DNA from: Nannochloropsis salina CCMP1776
Lineage: Eukaryota; Sar; Eustigmatophyceae; Eustigmatales; Monodopsidaceae
NCBI GenBank assembly: GCA_004565275.1
Contig: CM016496.1
Coordinates: 40,001 to 80,000, forward strand
Direction of reading: 5' to 3'
DNA length: 40,000 bases
Part shown: piece by piece, positions 1 through 9,410 of the stretch
How positions within the stretch are numbered: the first letter of the stretch is position 1
Layout: every line of letters starts with the position of its first letter
Notes under the pieces: generated by a model
Seen by the model: only the letters and a program-made list of their open reading frames with translations
Told to the model about the DNA's origin: nothing
Database searches by the model: none
Made by a program: the position numbers and the translations under genes

Positions 1-1979
1 ATGGTGCATACTTTTCTAATTACTCGGCATGGTTAACTAATCCAACATCAACTAAACCTAGTGCTCAAATTGTGTGGCCTATTGTAGGACAAGAAGTACT
101 AAATGCAGATGTTGGTGGAAATTTCCAAGGTATTCAAATTACTTCTGGGTTCTTCCAACTATGGCGTGCTGAAGGTATTACTAGTGAAGTTGAACTTTAT
201 TGGACAGCTATAGGTGGTTTAGTAGCATCATTTTTAATGTTGTTTGCAGGTTGGTTCCATTATCATAAGGCTGCGCCTAAGCTTGAATGGTTCCAAAATG
301 TTGAATCTATGTTAAATCATCATTTAGCTGGTTTATTAGGTTTAGGCTCATTATCTTGGGCAGGGCATCAAATTCATGTGGCATTACCTATAAACAAATT
401 ACTTGATTTAGGTGTAAGTCCTGAAGAAATCCCTTTACCATATGAATTTATCCTAAATCGTGATCTAATTGCTCAATTATATCCAAGTTTCAATAAAGGT
501 TTAACACCTTTCTTTACTTTAAATTGGGGTGAATACTCAGATTTTCTTACGTTTAAAGGCGGATTAAACCCTGTTACTGGTGGGTTATGGTTAACAGATA
601 CAGCACATCATCATTTAGCTATTGCAGTATTATTTATTGTTGCTGGGCACATGTATAAAACTAATTGGTTTTTAGGCCATAGTATAAAAACTATCCTTGA
701 AGCTCATAAAGGTCCATTTACTGGTGAAGGTCATAAAGGTTTATACGAAATCTTAACAACATCTTGGCATGCACAATTAGCTATTAACTTAGCATTATTT
801 GGCTCATTAAGTATTATTGTTGCTCATCATATGTATGCAATGCCACCATATCCTTATATTGCAATTGATTATCCAACACAACTTTCGTTATTTACTCATC
901 ATGTGTGGATTGGTGGTTTTTGTATTGTTGGCGGTGCAGCTCACGGTGCGATCTTTTTTGTTAGAGACTATAACGCCGCAAATAACTACAATAACTTAGT
1001 AGATCGTGTAATTCGTCATAGAGATGCAATTATTTCACATCTAAACTGGGTATGTATATTTTTAGGTTGTCATTCATTTGGACTATATGTACATAATGAC
1101 ACAATGCGTGCATTAGGTAGATCACAAGATTTATTTTCAGATAATGCAATTGCATTGAAACCTATTTTTGCACAATTTATTCAGAACTTACATACTTTAG
1201 CTCCTGGTAGTACTGCTCCAAATGCATTAACTACTGTAAGTTATGCTTTTGGTGGAGATGTTATTAGTGTTGGATCTAAAATTGCTATGATGCCTATTAG
1301 TTTAGGAACAGCTGATTTCTTAGTTCATCACATCCATGCATTTACAATTCATGTAACTGTTTTAATTTTATTAAAAGGTGTTCTTTATTCAAGAAACTCT
1401 CGTTTAATCCCAGATAAGGCAAATTTAGGATTTAGATTTCCTTGTGACGGACCAGGACGTGGAGGTACATGTCAAGTCTCTGCATGGGACCATGTATTCC
1501 TTGGCTTATTCTGGATGTATAACTCAATTTCAATAGTAATTTTCCATTTTAGTTGGAAAATGCAATCTGATGTTTGGGGTACAGTATCTCCTACAGGAGC
1601 AGTATCACATATCACTGGTGGAAACTTTGCACAAAGTTCTATTACAATCAACGGTTGGCTTAGAGATTTCTTATGGTCACAAGCAGCACAAGTGGTACAA
1701 TCTTATGGATCATCACTTTCTGCATATGGTTTAATATTCTTAGGGGCTCACTTTATTTGGGCTTTCAGTTTAATGTTCTTATTTAGTGGACGTGGTTACT
1801 GGCAAGAACTTATTGAATCTATTGTTTGGGCTCATAATAAATTAAAAGTTGCGCCGTCAATTCAACCACGTGCACTAAGTATTACTCAAGGACGTGCTGT
1901 AGGGCTTGCGCATTATTTATTAGGTGGTATTGGTACTACTTGGGCATTCTTCCTGGCAAGGATCATTTCTGTAGGCTAA
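1..1979 (+). CDS. psaA: psaA, photosystem I P700 apoprotein A1 (5' end outside window)
   Basis: PsaA is one of the two large core subunits of photosystem I and, with PsaB, binds P700 and the electron-transfer chain in the thylakoid membrane. The reading frame is open from base 3, so the gene is cut by the window edge; about 658 residues are present and roughly 90 N-terminal residues lie upstream. The encoded protein has many membrane helices with His-rich chlorophyll sites. It also has the loop [12 protein letters not shown] (coded near 1438-1473), which supplies two cysteines to the shared 4Fe-4S cluster FX. The GTG at 72 is internal, because codons before it (ending PSAQI) still match PsaA. 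The gene is followed after 22 bases by psaB, the usual psaA-psaB-rps14 order. Confidence 0.98.
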   Translation, partial: GAYFSNYSAWLTNPTSTKPSAQIVWPIVGQEVLNADVGGNFQGIQITSGFFQLWRAEGITSEVELYWTAIGGLVASFLMLFAGWFHYHKAAPKLEWFQNVESMLNHHLAGLLGLGSLSWAGHQIHVALPINKLLDLGVSPEEIPLPYEFILNRDLIAQLYPSFNKGLTPFFTLNWGEYSDFLTFKGGLNPVTGGLWLTDTAHHHLAIAVLFIVAGHMYKTNWFLGHSIKTILEAHKGPFTGEGHKGLYEILTTSWHAQLAINLALFGSLSIIVAHHMYAMPPYPYIAIDYPTQLSLFTHHVWIGGFCIVGGAAHGAIFFVRDYNAANNYNNLVDRVIRHRDAIISHLNWVCIFLGCHSFGLYVHNDTMRALGRSQDLFSDNAIALKPIFAQFIQNLHTLAPGSTAPNALTTVSYAFGGDVISVGSKIAMMPISLGTADFLVHHIHAFTIHVTVLILLKGVLYSRNSRLIPDKANLGFRFPCDGPGRGGTCQVSAWDHVFLGLFWMYNSISIVIFHFSWKMQSDVWGTVSPTGAVSHITGGNFAQSSITINGWLRDFLWSQAAQVVQSYGSSLSAYGLIFLGAHFIWAFSLMFLFSGRGYWQELIESIVWAHNKLKVAPSIQPRALSITQGRAVGLAHYLLGGIGTTWAFFLARIISVG

Positions 1980-2001
1980 TGTAGAAAAGGAGAAAAAATA
2001 C

Positions 2002-4215
2002 ATGGTATACAAATTTCCAAAGTTTAGTAAAGCACTAGCTGAAGATCCCTCAACAAGACGTATTTGGTATGGTATTGCAACAGCGCATGACTTTGAAAGT
2101 CACGATGCTATGACAGAGTCAAAACTATATCAAAAAATATTTGCATCACATTTCGGTCACATTGCCATTATTTTCTTATGGACAGCTGGAAATTTATTCC
2201 ATGTTGCTTGGCAAGGTAACTTTGAAGCTTGGATTCTTAATCCACTTAAAGTTAGACCAATTGCGCATGCAATTTGGGATCCTCATTTTGGACAAGCTGC
2301 TTATAAAGCTTTCTTAAAAACTTCAAGTCCTGCTAATTTAGCATTATCAGGTGTCTACGAATGGTGGTACACAATTGGTATGAGAACAAATAATGATCTT
2401 TATCAAGGATCATTTTTCTTAATTTTACTATCAAGTTTATTACTCTTTGCTGGTTGGTTACATCTTCAACCTTCATTTAGACCAAGTCTAGATTGGTTTA
2501 AAGCTAATGAATATCGATTAAATCATCACTTATCTGGTTTATTTGGTGTTAGTTCGTTAGCTTGGACAGGCCATTTAGTTCATGTAGCGATCCCTGAATC
2601 AAGAGGTATACATGTAGGTTGGGATAACTTTTTAACGGTTTTACCACATCCAGAAGGTTTAACACCTTTCTTTTCTGGTAATTGGAAAGCATATGCTCAA
2701 AATCCAGATACTGTTTCTCATATTTTTGGTTCTAATGAAGGTTCGGGTACAGCTATCTTAACATTCCTTGGTGGTTTTCACCCGCAAACTAAATCGTTAT
2801 GGTTAACAGATATGGCTCATCACCATTTAGCAATTGCTGTTTTATTCATAGTTGCTGGACATATGTATAGAACTAATTGGTTAATAGGCCATCAAATGAA
2901 ACTGATTTTAGAAGCTCACCGTCCACCTGGAGGTAGACTTGGAATTGGTCATATAGGTCTTTATGAGACTATTACGAATTCTTTACATTTCCAATTAGGT
3001 TTAGCTCTTGCGGCATTAGGAGTAGCAACATCGTTAACAGCACAACATATGTATGCTCTGCCACCTTATGCATTTTTAGCATCGAATTTTCCAACACAAG
3101 CTGCTTTATACACACACCATCAATACATTGCTGGGTTCCTTATGGTTGGTGCTTTTGCACACGGAGCAATCTTTTTTGTACGTGATTATGATCCAGCAGT
3201 AAATACAAGAAATGGGGAAAAAAATGTACTTGCTAGAATGTTAGAACACAAAGAGGCAATTATTTCTCATTTAAGCTGGGTAAGTTTATTCTTAGGTTTT
3301 CATACTTTAGGGATTTATGTTCATAACGATGTAGTAGTGGCTTTTGGTCAACCAGAAAAACAAATTCTTGTTGAACCTTTATTTGCAGAATGGATTCAAG
3401 CAGCATCAGGAAAAACACTGTACAATTTTGACTTATTATTAGCCTCAAGTACTAGTTCAGCTAGTGTTGCTAGTAGTCAACTTTGGTTACCTGGTTGGTT
3501 AAGTGCAATTAATGATGGTAAAAACTCATTATTCTTACCTATTGGGCCTGGTGATTTCTTAGTTCATCATGCTATTGCCTTAGGTCTTCATACTACAACG
3601 TTAATTCTTGTGAAAGGAGCTTTAGATGCTCGTGGATCAAAACTAATGCCAGATAAAAAAGATTTTGGTTATAGTTTCCCTTGTGATGGACCAGGACGTG
3701 GAGGTACATGTGATATCTCTGCCTGGGACGCTTTCTATCTTGCAATGTTTTGGATGTTAAATACTATAGGCTGGGTTACATTCTACTGGCATTGGAAACA
3801 TTTAACATTATGGCAGGGTAATCAGGTTCAGTTTAACGAGTCTTCAAACTACATTATGGGTTGGTTAAGAGATTATTTATGGCTTAACTCTTCACCTCTA
3901 ATTAATGGTTATAACCCATTTGGTATGAACTCACTTTCTGTATGGGCTTGGATGTTCTTGTTTGGTCACTTAGTATGGGCAACGGGATTCATGTTCTTAA
4001 TTTCTTGGCGAGGATATTGGCAAGAATTAATTGAAACAATTGTTTGGGCTCATGAACGTACACCGTTAGCAAACCTTGTACGTTGGAAAGACAAACCAGT
4101 AGCATTATCAATTGTTCAAGCTAGACTTGTTGGTTTAGCCCATTTTACAATTGGTTATGTTTTAACTTATGCAGCCTTTGTTATTGCTTCAACAATAGGT
4201 AAATTAGGTTATTAA
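2002..4215 (+). CDS. psaB: psaB, photosystem I P700 apoprotein A2
   Basis: PsaB is the partner of PsaA in the photosystem I heterodimer and carries half of the P700 and FX ligands. The 737-residue protein has the family's usual length. It carries the FX loop [18 protein letters not shown] (coded near 3676-3729), the [12 protein letters not shown] helix and the C-terminal [20 protein letters not shown] block. An AAGGAG ribosome-binding site lies just before the ATG. It is co-directional with psaA, and the stop codon runs into a strong inverted repeat. No frameshift or odd residue was seen. Confidence 0.99.
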   Translation: MVYKFPKFSKALAEDPSTRRIWYGIATAHDFESHDAMTESKLYQKIFASHFGHIAIIFLWTAGNLFHVAWQGNFEAWILNPLKVRPIAHAIWDPHFGQAAYKAFLKTSSPANLALSGVYEWWYTIGMRTNNDLYQGSFFLILLSSLLLFAGWLHLQPSFRPSLDWFKANEYRLNHHLSGLFGVSSLAWTGHLVHVAIPESRGIHVGWDNFLTVLPHPEGLTPFFSGNWKAYAQNPDTVSHIFGSNEGSGTAILTFLGGFHPQTKSLWLTDMAHHHLAIAVLFIVAGHMYRTNWLIGHQMKLILEAHRPPGGRLGIGHIGLYETITNSLHFQLGLALAALGVATSLTAQHMYALPPYAFLASNFPTQAALYTHHQYIAGFLMVGAFAHGAIFFVRDYDPAVNTRNGEKNVLARMLEHKEAIISHLSWVSLFLGFHTLGIYVHNDVVVAFGQPEKQILVEPLFAEWIQAASGKTLYNFDLLLASSTSSASVASSQLWLPGWLSAINDGKNSLFLPIGPGDFLVHHAIALGLHTTTLILVKGALDARGSKLMPDKKDFGYSFPCDGPGRGGTCDISAWDAFYLAMFWMLNTIGWVTFYWHWKHLTLWQGNQVQFNESSNYIMGWLRDYLWLNSSPLINGYNPFGMNSLSVWAWMFLFGHLVWATGFMFLISWRGYWQELIETIVWAHERTPLANLVRWKDKPVALSIVQARLVGLAHFTIGYVLTYAAFVIASTIGKLGY

Positions 4216-4254
4216 GTTAAATCAAGGAACTTTTTAAGTTCCTTGATTTAACTT
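4214..4254 (+). terminator. psaB 3' inverted repeat
   Basis: A perfect 17-base-pair inverted repeat (4214-4230 with 4238-4254) with a 7-base loop begins at the last two bases of the psaB stop codon. It probably ends or stabilises the psaA-psaB transcript before rps14. In plastids such hairpins often work as 3' end protectors rather than true terminators. Confidence 0.75.
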
Positions 4255-4289
4255 TTAAATATTTATTTTTAAATTAAGGTTATATTTAT

Positions 4290-4592
4290 ATGGCTAAGGT
4301 AAGCGTCATTAAAAGGCAAGTTCGACGTGAAAATTTAGTACGTCGATATTCCGCACTTAGATTACAGTTAAAAAATGAATTAAAAAAAGAGACCTCATTT
4401 AAAACAAAAATGGAGCTCGACATGAAACTACAGAAGTTACCTAAAAATAGTTCTAAAGTACGTTTAAAAAATCGCTGTTGGAAAACTGGTCGAAGTAAGT
4501 CTGTTTTTCGTGATTTTGGACTTTGTAGAAATGTTGTTCGCGAGATGGCAAATCAGGGTCTTTTACCTGGTGTAGTTAAATCTAGCTGGTAA
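4290..4592 (+). CDS. rps14: rps14, 30S ribosomal protein S14
   Basis: S14 belongs to the head of the small ribosomal subunit and contacts 16S rRNA. The 100-residue product is very basic and ends with the family's conserved C-terminal half: [20 protein letters not shown] followed by [12 protein letters not shown] and the final SSW. It has the long S14 form without the four-cysteine zinc site. It follows psaB on the same strand, the arrangement common to most plastids, and converges on petG. The ATG at 4290 begins the canonical MAK N-terminus. Confidence 0.97.
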   Translation: MAKVSVIKRQVRRENLVRRYSALRLQLKNELKKETSFKTKMELDMKLQKLPKNSSKVRLKNRCWKTGRSKSVFRDFGLCRNVVREMANQGLLPGVVKSSW

Positions 4593-4604
4593 AAAATAAA
4601 AAGA

Positions 4605-4645
4605 CAGCACTCCTACAGGGAAATCATTTAATCCCTGGGAGGCTG
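4605..4645. terminator. Imperfect hairpin between convergent rps14 and petG
   Basis: An imperfect inverted repeat pairs CAGC, CTCC and CAGGGA blocks on the left with their complements on the right (to 4645), broken by small bulges. It sits between the stop codons of two converging genes, so it could serve both. It is the only GC-richer stretch of this spacer. Confidence 0.5.
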
Positions 4646-4659
4646 ATATAATTTTGGAC

Positions 4660-4764
4660 TTAAGCTTGACCTCGTCTATACTGAAAGTAAGCAGACACAA
4701 ACAGGCCTATTAAAGTAACAACAATTAGTCCTAAAACAATTCCAAATAATAGAGGTTCAATCAT
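4660..4764 (-). CDS. petG: petG, cytochrome b6f subunit V
   Basis: PetG is a single-helix small subunit needed for assembly and stability of the cytochrome b6f complex. The 34-residue product starts [13 protein letters not shown] and ends FQYRRGQA, matching PetG across the whole helix and the basic stromal tail. The usual protein is about 37 residues; here the tail after RRG is only two residues, so the last three or so residues typical of the family are missing. It lies 52 bases downstream of psbK on the same strand, so the two may share a transcript. Confidence 0.95.
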   Translation of the reverse strand: MIEPLLFGIVLGLIVVTLIGLFVSAYFQYRRGQA

Positions 4765-4816
4765 AATATAGCTTTATGCATATTTTCAAGAATTCTTTAC
4801 AACCTTTGGTTTAAAG

Positions 4817-4951
4817 TTATCTAAATCCTACTGCTGCTTGCCATACGAAAGCTAATAGTAGAAATAAAACTGGAATTACCGGTAAAATATCAACTATAGG
4901 ACTGAAAACGGCAAACACATCTGGTAGTTTCGCAAGAAGAATTTCGGGCAT
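4817..4951 (-). CDS. psbK: psbK, photosystem II reaction centre protein K
   Basis: PsbK is a small one-helix subunit at the edge of photosystem II next to CP43 and PsbZ. The 44-residue product starts [11 protein letters not shown], and its C-terminal part [18 protein letters not shown] is the conserved transmembrane segment. It uses the short algal N-terminus without the long leader seen in land plants. It is upstream of petG on the minus strand and divergent from psbZ (+) across about 257 bases. Confidence 0.96.
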   Translation of the reverse strand: MPEILLAKLPDVFAVFSPIVDILPVIPVLFLLLAFVWQAAVGFR

Positions 4952-5208
4952 GGCGAAGAACCTTGTTATTCGACTACAAAGGATTTTGTTTCAACGAATA
5001 AAATTTCAATATTAATTTTTTAGAGATTTTTTTAAAATTAAACTTAAAACTAAAGCTTTTATAAGGTTTTTACTTTTTAAATTTAATTTTACGTAAGATT
5101 TATACTCATTTAATAAATATTCTGCTTTTTTAACCATATTTACTTATATGATTAGCACTACAACATTAGTTATTATACACTACTTTCGAGGACTTAGGAG
5201 GAATATCT

Positions 5209-5394
5209 ATGGTTAGTCTTGTCCAATCACTTACTTTATTATTTGTAATTTGTTCTCTTCTTCTTATTATCTTAATTCCAATTTTACTTGCTACAGGTGA
5301 TGAATCAGGAAATACAAAAGGAGCGGTTTCAGGCTTAGCTACTTTTTGGGGAAGTTTACTTATCGCAACAAGTATTGCAAATTCATTTTTATAA
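5209..5394 (+). CDS. psbZ: psbZ (ycf9), photosystem II protein Z, divergent
   Basis: PsbZ is a two-helix photosystem II subunit that sits by CP43 and PsbK and affects the antenna-core link. The 61-residue product has the right size and two hydrophobic helices (about residues 3-28 and 40-60). They are joined by a polar turn GDESGNTKG, followed by a Trp and a C-terminal NSFL that matches the usual LNS-type ending. Identity to familiar PsbZ sequences is low, so the call rests on size, topology, the end motif and the neighbourhood of psbK. A clear AGGAGG ribosome-binding site lies at 5196-5201, 7 bases before the ATG. Confidence 0.75.
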   Translation: MVSLVQSLTLLFVICSLLLIILIPILLATGDESGNTKGAVSGLATFWGSLLIATSIANSFL

Positions 5395-5413
5395 ATTATA
5401 AAAATTAAATGAA

Positions 5414-5486
5414 AGCTAGTGAAGGGAATTGAACCCCCAACCTACTGATTACAAATCAGTTGCTCTACCAGTTGAGCTACACCAGC
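5414..5486 (-). tRNA. trnT-UGU: tRNA-Thr (UGU)
   Basis: On the minus strand the sequence folds into a 73-base cloverleaf with acceptor GCTGGTG/CACTAGC (one G-U pair), the T-loop TTCAATT and anticodon loop TTTGTAA, giving UGU for threonine. No CCA is encoded. It converges on psbZ, whose stop is 20 bases away. Confidence 0.95.
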
Positions 5487-5571
5487 AATATTTTATCTCT
5501 GCATATTTACTATTATGCAGAGGTAATGTAAGAATACAAGGATTTTAACTTTATTTATATAGTACATAACC

Positions 5572-5653
5572 TGCGGATGGAGAGACTCGAACTCTCAAGG
5601 AATTACCCACTGGATTCTAAGTCCAGCGCGGCTACCAATTTCGCCACATCCGC
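5572..5653 (-). tRNA. trnL-UAG: tRNA-Leu (UAG)
   Basis: An 82-base class II tRNA with a long variable arm and acceptor GCGGATG/CATCCGC. The anticodon arm CTGGA/TCCAG carries UAG, reading CUN leucine codons. It is the intronless leucine tRNA; trnL(UAA) at 34.2 kb carries an intron. It lies 85 bases from trnT on the same strand. Confidence 0.95.
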
Positions 5654-5806
5654 TATATAAATTGGACTTGAACCTTTGTTTACCACTTTATTAAATAAGC
5701 TAAACGTTTTTAAAGGATTATCTTAAAAACCTTTTAATTTTACTAGCTTAAAATTTATCTCACTATATTTATATAAAATTTTATTTATTTTATCAAAAAA
5801 TTAACA

Positions 5807-5812
5807 TATAAT
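5807..5812 (+). promoter_or_regulatory. Possible -10 element upstream of orf117
   Basis: A perfect TATAAT lies 35 bases before the ATG of the unrecognised ORF at 5848. No good -35 hexamer is found at 16-18 bases upstream, and the region is very AT-rich, so this could be chance. Confidence 0.25.
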
Positions 5813-5847
5813 TTAGTATAACGTAATACAAGAAAGGCTTTAAAGAT

Positions 5848-6201
5848 ATGTCTCATTCAATTACTCTTTTTAATGAGTTAAACTTAACAAATAAGCTTCT
5901 TATTTTAGTAAATTACTCGAATCAGGCTAATACTAAGATTCGTATTAGACAATCAGAAATTTTAACAAAGACTAATGATAACTCAGGGTATAAACTAGAT
6001 CCAAAGGGTACTTTAACCTTTATGGAAAACCATCTAGGAATTTCTAAAAGTAAAGAAAAAACAAAATTATTGAATCAATTTCTTCAAGAAATAAAACAGG
6101 TTGATATTAAATCAAAAATTAATATTAAAGAGTTACAAAGATCTAAAAACTTAAGTCAATCGAGAATATTAACAACAAAATTAACAAAAATAAGTATTTA
6201 A
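5848..6201 (+). CDS. orf117, unrecognised basic protein
   Basis: I do not recognise this 117-residue product. It has no signal peptide, no membrane helix and no cysteine motif. It is rich in Lys, Asn, Ser, Thr, Ile and Leu and looks basic. Residues about 55-95 (LGISKSKEKTKLLNQFLQ, then a Lys/Glu stretch) look helical. Signs that it is real: an intact frame in AT-rich DNA, a GAAAGG ribosome-binding site about 10 bases before the ATG, a TATAAT further up, and a 19-base-pair hairpin right after its stop. It sits between trnL(UAG) and trnW, just before the rpl11 operon, where some bacteria and plastids keep secE or nusG, but I see no resemblance to either. It could be a fast-evolving lineage-specific gene or a degraded ribosomal or ycf gene. 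Confidence 0.6.
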   Translation: MSHSITLFNELNLTNKLLILVNYSNQANTKIRIRQSEILTKTNDNSGYKLDPKGTLTFMENHLGISKSKEKTKLLNQFLQEIKQVDIKSKINIKELQRSKNLSQSRILTTKLTKISI

Positions 6202-6211
6202 GTTAAAATTA

Positions 6212-6253
6212 TATCTTTTCAATTTAAAAATAAATTTTTAAATTGAAAAGATA
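6212..6253 (+). terminator. Hairpin after orf117
   Basis: A perfect 19-base-pair inverted repeat (6212-6230 with 6235-6253) with a 4-base loop starts 10 bases after the orf117 stop. It is AT-rich, like the other 3' hairpins of this window, and supports orf117 being a transcribed unit. Confidence 0.65.
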
Positions 6254-6314
6254 CAAGCAAATATTAAAAAAAAAAATAATAATTAAATGTGAATTTTCAC
6301 CAGGAAAATGAATA

Positions 6315-6387
6315 GCGTCTTTAGTTCAGTTGGTAGAACGTAGGTCTCCAAAACCTAATGTCGAGGGTTCAAGTCCTTCAAGGCGTG
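6315..6387 (+). tRNA. trnW-CCA: tRNA-Trp (CCA)
   Basis: A 73-base cloverleaf with acceptor GCGTCTT/AAGGCGT (G-U pairs allowed), D-arm GTTC/GAAC, T-loop TTCAAGT and anticodon loop TCTCCAA, giving CCA for tryptophan. The discriminator base is G, as usual for tRNA-Trp. It lies 150 bases upstream of rpl11. Confidence 0.93.
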
Positions 6388-6423
6388 TTTTATATCTAAT
6401 ATACTATCTACTCATAATAACTG

Positions 6424-6452
6424 TTTACACTCAAAATATTATTTGATAATAT
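6424..6452 (+). promoter_or_regulatory. Candidate sigma70-type promoter for rpl11-rpl1-rpl12
   Basis: TTTACA (6424-6429) and TAATAT (6447-6452) are separated by 17 bases, a spacing that fits the plastid-encoded polymerase. They lie about 86 bases before the rpl11 ATG. The match to consensus is 5/6 and 4/6. An 11-base-pair inverted repeat (6468-6478 with 6490-6500) lies in the leader between this site and rpl11. Confidence 0.35.
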
Positions 6453-6537
6453 CAAGTTAAGAAAAATAGTTTTTTATTCACTAATTCAAAATAAAAAACT
6501 TGAATTTTAGAACAAACCATTAAAACTTGCATATAAA

Positions 6538-6966
6538 ATGCCAAAAAAAATTGTAGCAGTAATTAAGCTTGCGTTAAAAGCTGGTAAAGCAACCCCAGCT
6601 CCTCCTGTAGGTCCTGCTTTAGGGCAGCATGGTGTCAATATAGCATTATTTTGTAAAGACTATAATGCCAGAACTGCAGATAAAGGTGATTTAGTTATTC
6701 CAGTTGAAATATCCGTATATGAGGATAGAAGTTTTTCATTTATTTTAAAAACACCGCCTGCATCAGTTTTGTTGAAAGTCAATTTACAAATAAAAAAAGG
6801 ATCAGCAAAACCTAACAAAGTTAAAGTAGGTTCAATTAGTCGTCAAGGCTTAGAAGAAATTGCTCGTATTAAATTACCAGATTTAAATACGGATAATATG
6901 GACGCAGCAATAAAAATAATAGAGGGAACAGCTAAGAATATGGGAATTACAATCCAAGATTCTTAA
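6538..6966 (+). CDS. rpl11: rpl11, 50S ribosomal protein L11
   Basis: L11 forms, with 23S rRNA, the GTPase-associated region of the large subunit. The 142-residue product has the typical length. It has the Pro-rich N-terminal domain (residues about 8-30, [20 protein letters not shown]) and a C-terminal RNA-binding domain ending [10 protein letters not shown]. It leads the rpl11-rpl1-rpl12 set; rpl1 follows after 11 bases. Bacterial neighbours secE and nusG are not present upstream. Confidence 0.98.
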   Translation: MPKKIVAVIKLALKAGKATPAPPVGPALGQHGVNIALFCKDYNARTADKGDLVIPVEISVYEDRSFSFILKTPPASVLLKVNLQIKKGSAKPNKVKVGSISRQGLEEIARIKLPDLNTDNMDAAIKIIEGTAKNMGITIQDS

Positions 6967-6977
6967 GGAGAAAATAT

Positions 6978-7664
6978 ATGCAACGCATGTCAAAAAGATT
7001 TAAAGAAGTTAAAAATTTAACTCAGCCCAAACCATACGTTTTAGAGGAAGCTTTAAGTTTACTAAAACAAACTGCAACAGCAAAATTTGTTGAGTCAAGT
7101 GAAGTGCACTTTTGCCTAAATTTAAACCCTAAGTATGCCGATCAACAGCTACGTGCTACTGTTGTTTTACCACATGGAACAGGGCGTAATATAAAAGTTG
7201 TAGCTATCACAAGTTCAGATAGCTCATTAAAAGCAGCTGATGTAGGTGCAGAACGAATTGGGTCTGATGATTTAATTGAAGCTATTAATGCAGGTTATAC
7301 AGATTTTGATGTTCTGATTGCCGAGCCAGATATGATGCCTAAAATAGCAAAATTAGGACGTGTTTTAGGACCAAAAGGTTTAATGCCATCTCCAAAAGCT
7401 GGTACCGTAACTAAAGATATTGTTACTGCTATTCAAGAGTTTAAGAGAGGTAAACTAGAATATCGTGTTGATAAAACTGGAATTGTGCATATTAACTTTG
7501 GTAAAGTAGACTTTCCAGTGACTCAGTTACAAGAAAACTTTTTGACCGTTTATAAATCTATTATGCAGAATAAACCTAGTGGTGCAAAAGGTAAATATCT
7601 TAAAAAACTTTATATTTGCAGTACGATGGGACCATCTATTGAATTAGATTATTCATTATTATAA
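6978..7664 (+). CDS. rpl1: rpl1, 50S ribosomal protein L1
   Basis: L1 builds the mobile L1 stalk near the E site of the ribosome. The 228-residue product is full length, with the conserved block GRVLGPKGLMPSPKAGTVT at about residues 127-146 and the C-terminal TMGPS motif. The ATG at 6978 is chosen because an AAGGAG site lies 8 bases before it; a second Met three codons later is possible. It is the middle gene of a three-gene ribosomal operon. Confidence 0.97.
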   Translation: MQRMSKRFKEVKNLTQPKPYVLEEALSLLKQTATAKFVESSEVHFCLNLNPKYADQQLRATVVLPHGTGRNIKVVAITSSDSSLKAADVGAERIGSDDLIEAINAGYTDFDVLIAEPDMMPKIAKLGRVLGPKGLMPSPKAGTVTKDIVTAIQEFKRGKLEYRVDKTGIVHINFGKVDFPVTQLQENFLTVYKSIMQNKPSGAKGKYLKKLYICSTMGPSIELDYSLL

Positions 7665-7720
7665 AAAATTCAATTTTTATTGAATGCTTATTTCATTCAA
7701 AAGTATAAACAAACTTACAT

Positions 7721-8113
7721 ATGTCTACAAAAACTGAACAAATTTTAGAAGATCTAAAAAGCCTTACACTTATTGAAGTATCTGATTTAGTTGAAAAACT
7801 AGAAAAAACTTTTAATATTGATGCTTCACAAGTTTCAGCTGGTGTTGTCATGGCTGGTGCGCCCGCTGCTACTCCAGCAGCAGTTGAAGAAGCAAAAAGC
7901 GAATTCGATGTAATTTTAGCTGAGGCTCCTCCGGCGGATAAAAAATTGGGTGTTTTAAAAATTGTACGAACATTAACAGGATTAGGTCTAAAAGAAGCGA
8001 AAGATTTAGTTGAATCTGCACCAAAAACAATTAAAGAAAAAGCATCAAAAGCAGAAGCTGATAATATGAAAAAAGAATTAGAAGAGGCGGGTGGTAAAGT
8101 TACGTTAAAATAA
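7721..8113 (+). CDS. rpl12: rpl12, 50S ribosomal protein L7/L12
   Basis: L7/L12 forms the multimeric stalk that recruits translation factors. The 130-residue protein has an N-terminal dimerisation domain (residues about 1-35) and an Ala-rich hinge (about 42-57). The C-terminal factor-binding domain includes [20 protein letters not shown] with the conserved Lys and Gly residues. It ends the rpl11-rpl1-rpl12 operon and converges on petD across a strong inverted repeat. Confidence 0.98.
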   Translation: MSTKTEQILEDLKSLTLIEVSDLVEKLEKTFNIDASQVSAGVVMAGAPAATPAAVEEAKSEFDVILAEAPPADKKLGVLKIVRTLTGLGLKEAKDLVESAPKTIKEKASKAEADNMKKELEEAGGKVTLK

Positions 8114-8127
8114 AAAATAGACTTAAT

Positions 8128-8162
8128 TTGATATTAGCTAGTAAAATACTAGCTAATATCAA
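8128..8162. terminator. Inverted repeat between convergent rpl12 and petD
   Basis: Perfect 16-base arms (8128-8143 with 8147-8162) around a 3-base core. It lies 15 bases after the rpl12 stop and 26 bases from the petD stop, so it could end transcripts from both directions. Confidence 0.7.
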
Positions 8163-8188
8163 AACTTATTACATCGAGAATTAATTTT

Positions 8189-8671
8189 TTAAAATAATCC
8201 TAAAGTAATAGCTTTATTAATAGGTAAACAAGCACCAATACCTAACCAAATAGCAACAAAAGTACCAAATAAGAATACTGCGGATGCAATTGGTCTGCGG
8301 AATGGATTTTGGAAATTATTAATATTCTCAATAAATGGAACTGTAAGTAATCCAGCTGGTACAGATGCCATTGCTAATACTCCTAATAACTTATTAGGTA
8401 AAACACGTAATAAATTAAATGTAGGGAAGAAATACCATTCAGGAAGAATTTCTAATGGAGTTGCAAATGGGTCTGCTTTTTCACCTAAAGCTGAAGGTTC
8501 TAATACTGATAAACCAATTACTAGTGCAAATGTCCCTAAAATAACTACTGGGAAAATGTATAAAAGATCATTTGGCCATGCTGGTTCTCCATAATAATTA
8601 TGGCCCATACCTTTAGCTAATTTGGCACGTAGAACCGGGTTAGTTAAATCAGGTTTTTTTATAACTGACAT
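8189..8671 (-). CDS. petD: petD, cytochrome b6f subunit IV
   Basis: Subunit IV is the C-terminal half of the cytochrome bc/b6f core and supplies part of the quinol-oxidation (Qo) site. The 160-residue product has the usual length, three membrane helices and the Qo motif PEWYFFP near residue 77. It lies 32 bases downstream of petB, the ancestral petB-petD operon, and is preceded by an AAAGGAG ribosome-binding site. No intron is present, unlike the land-plant gene. Confidence 0.98.
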   Translation of the reverse strand: MSVIKKPDLTNPVLRAKLAKGMGHNYYGEPAWPNDLLYIFPVVILGTFALVIGLSVLEPSALGEKADPFATPLEILPEWYFFPTFNLLRVLPNKLLGVLAMASVPAGLLTVPFIENINNFQNPFRRPIASAVFLFGTFVAIWLGIGACLPINKAITLGLF

Positions 8672-8703
8672 AGTTTTTCTCCTTTTAGTAAAATTTTAAC
8701 TCT

Positions 8704-9351
8704 TTAAAGTGGACCAGAAATACCTTGTTTACGGATCATTAAGAAATGCATTAACATTAATACCGCAGCTATTAAAGGTAATACAAATGTATGTAAACTA
8801 TAGAATCTTGTTAAAGTTCCTTGACCAACGCTTACACCACCTCTTAAAAGTTCTACTAAAGGAGATCCTATAACTGGAATTGCTTCAGGTACACCTGTTA
8901 CAATTTTACAAGCCCAATAGCCTACTTGATCCCATGGTAATGAGTAACCAGTTACACCAAATGATACTGTTACAACTGATAGTAAAACACCTGTTGTCCA
9001 TGTTAGTTCTCTTGGTTTTTTAAAACCACCAGTTAAGTATACACGGAAAACATGGAGAACCATCATCATTACCATCATACTTGCAGACCATCTATGAATT
9101 GATCTTATAAGCCAACCAAAATTTACATCTGTCATCAAGTATTCAACTGATGCAAATGCTTCAGTAACAGTTGGTCTATAATAGAATGTCATAGCAAATC
9201 CTGTTGCCACTTGAACAAGAAAGCATGTTAATACAATTCCACCAAAACAGTAAAAAATGTTAACGTGTGGTGGAACATACTTACTAGTAATATCATCAGC
9301 TATGGCTTGAATTTCTAATCTTTCTTCAAACCAGTCATAAACTTTTCCCAT
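8704..9351 (-). CDS. petB: petB, cytochrome b6
   Basis: Cytochrome b6 is the haem-carrying core of the b6f complex that passes electrons from plastoquinol. The 215-residue protein has the standard length. Haem b ligands are visible as His86, His100, His187 and His202, and Cys35 is the residue that links haem c(n). The gene is uninterrupted and leads petB-petD on the minus strand; cbbX lies 59 bases upstream in the same direction. Confidence 0.99.
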   Translation of the reverse strand: MGKVYDWFEERLEIQAIADDITSKYVPPHVNIFYCFGGIVLTCFLVQVATGFAMTFYYRPTVTEAFASVEYLMTDVNFGWLIRSIHRWSASMMVMMMVLHVFRVYLTGGFKKPRELTWTTGVLLSVVTVSFGVTGYSLPWDQVGYWACKIVTGVPEAIPVIGSPLVELLRGGVSVGQGTLTRFYSLHTFVLPLIAAVLMLMHFLMIRKQGISGPL

Positions 9352-9410
9352 AAAATTAATTAAATAATCTAATACACAATTAAACCGGAAAATAAATACA
9401 TTACATATCT

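Noticed and set aside
72-1979. psaA starting at the GTG at position 72
   Set aside because: The frame is open to base 3 and the upstream codons match PsaA (ending SAQI before VWPIVGQE), so the GTG is internal and the true start is outside the window.
5848-6201. orf117 as secE, nusG or a separate Clp N-terminal domain gene
   Set aside because: Its place invites these names, but there is no membrane helix (SecE), no NusG or KOW pattern and no Clp N-domain repeats.
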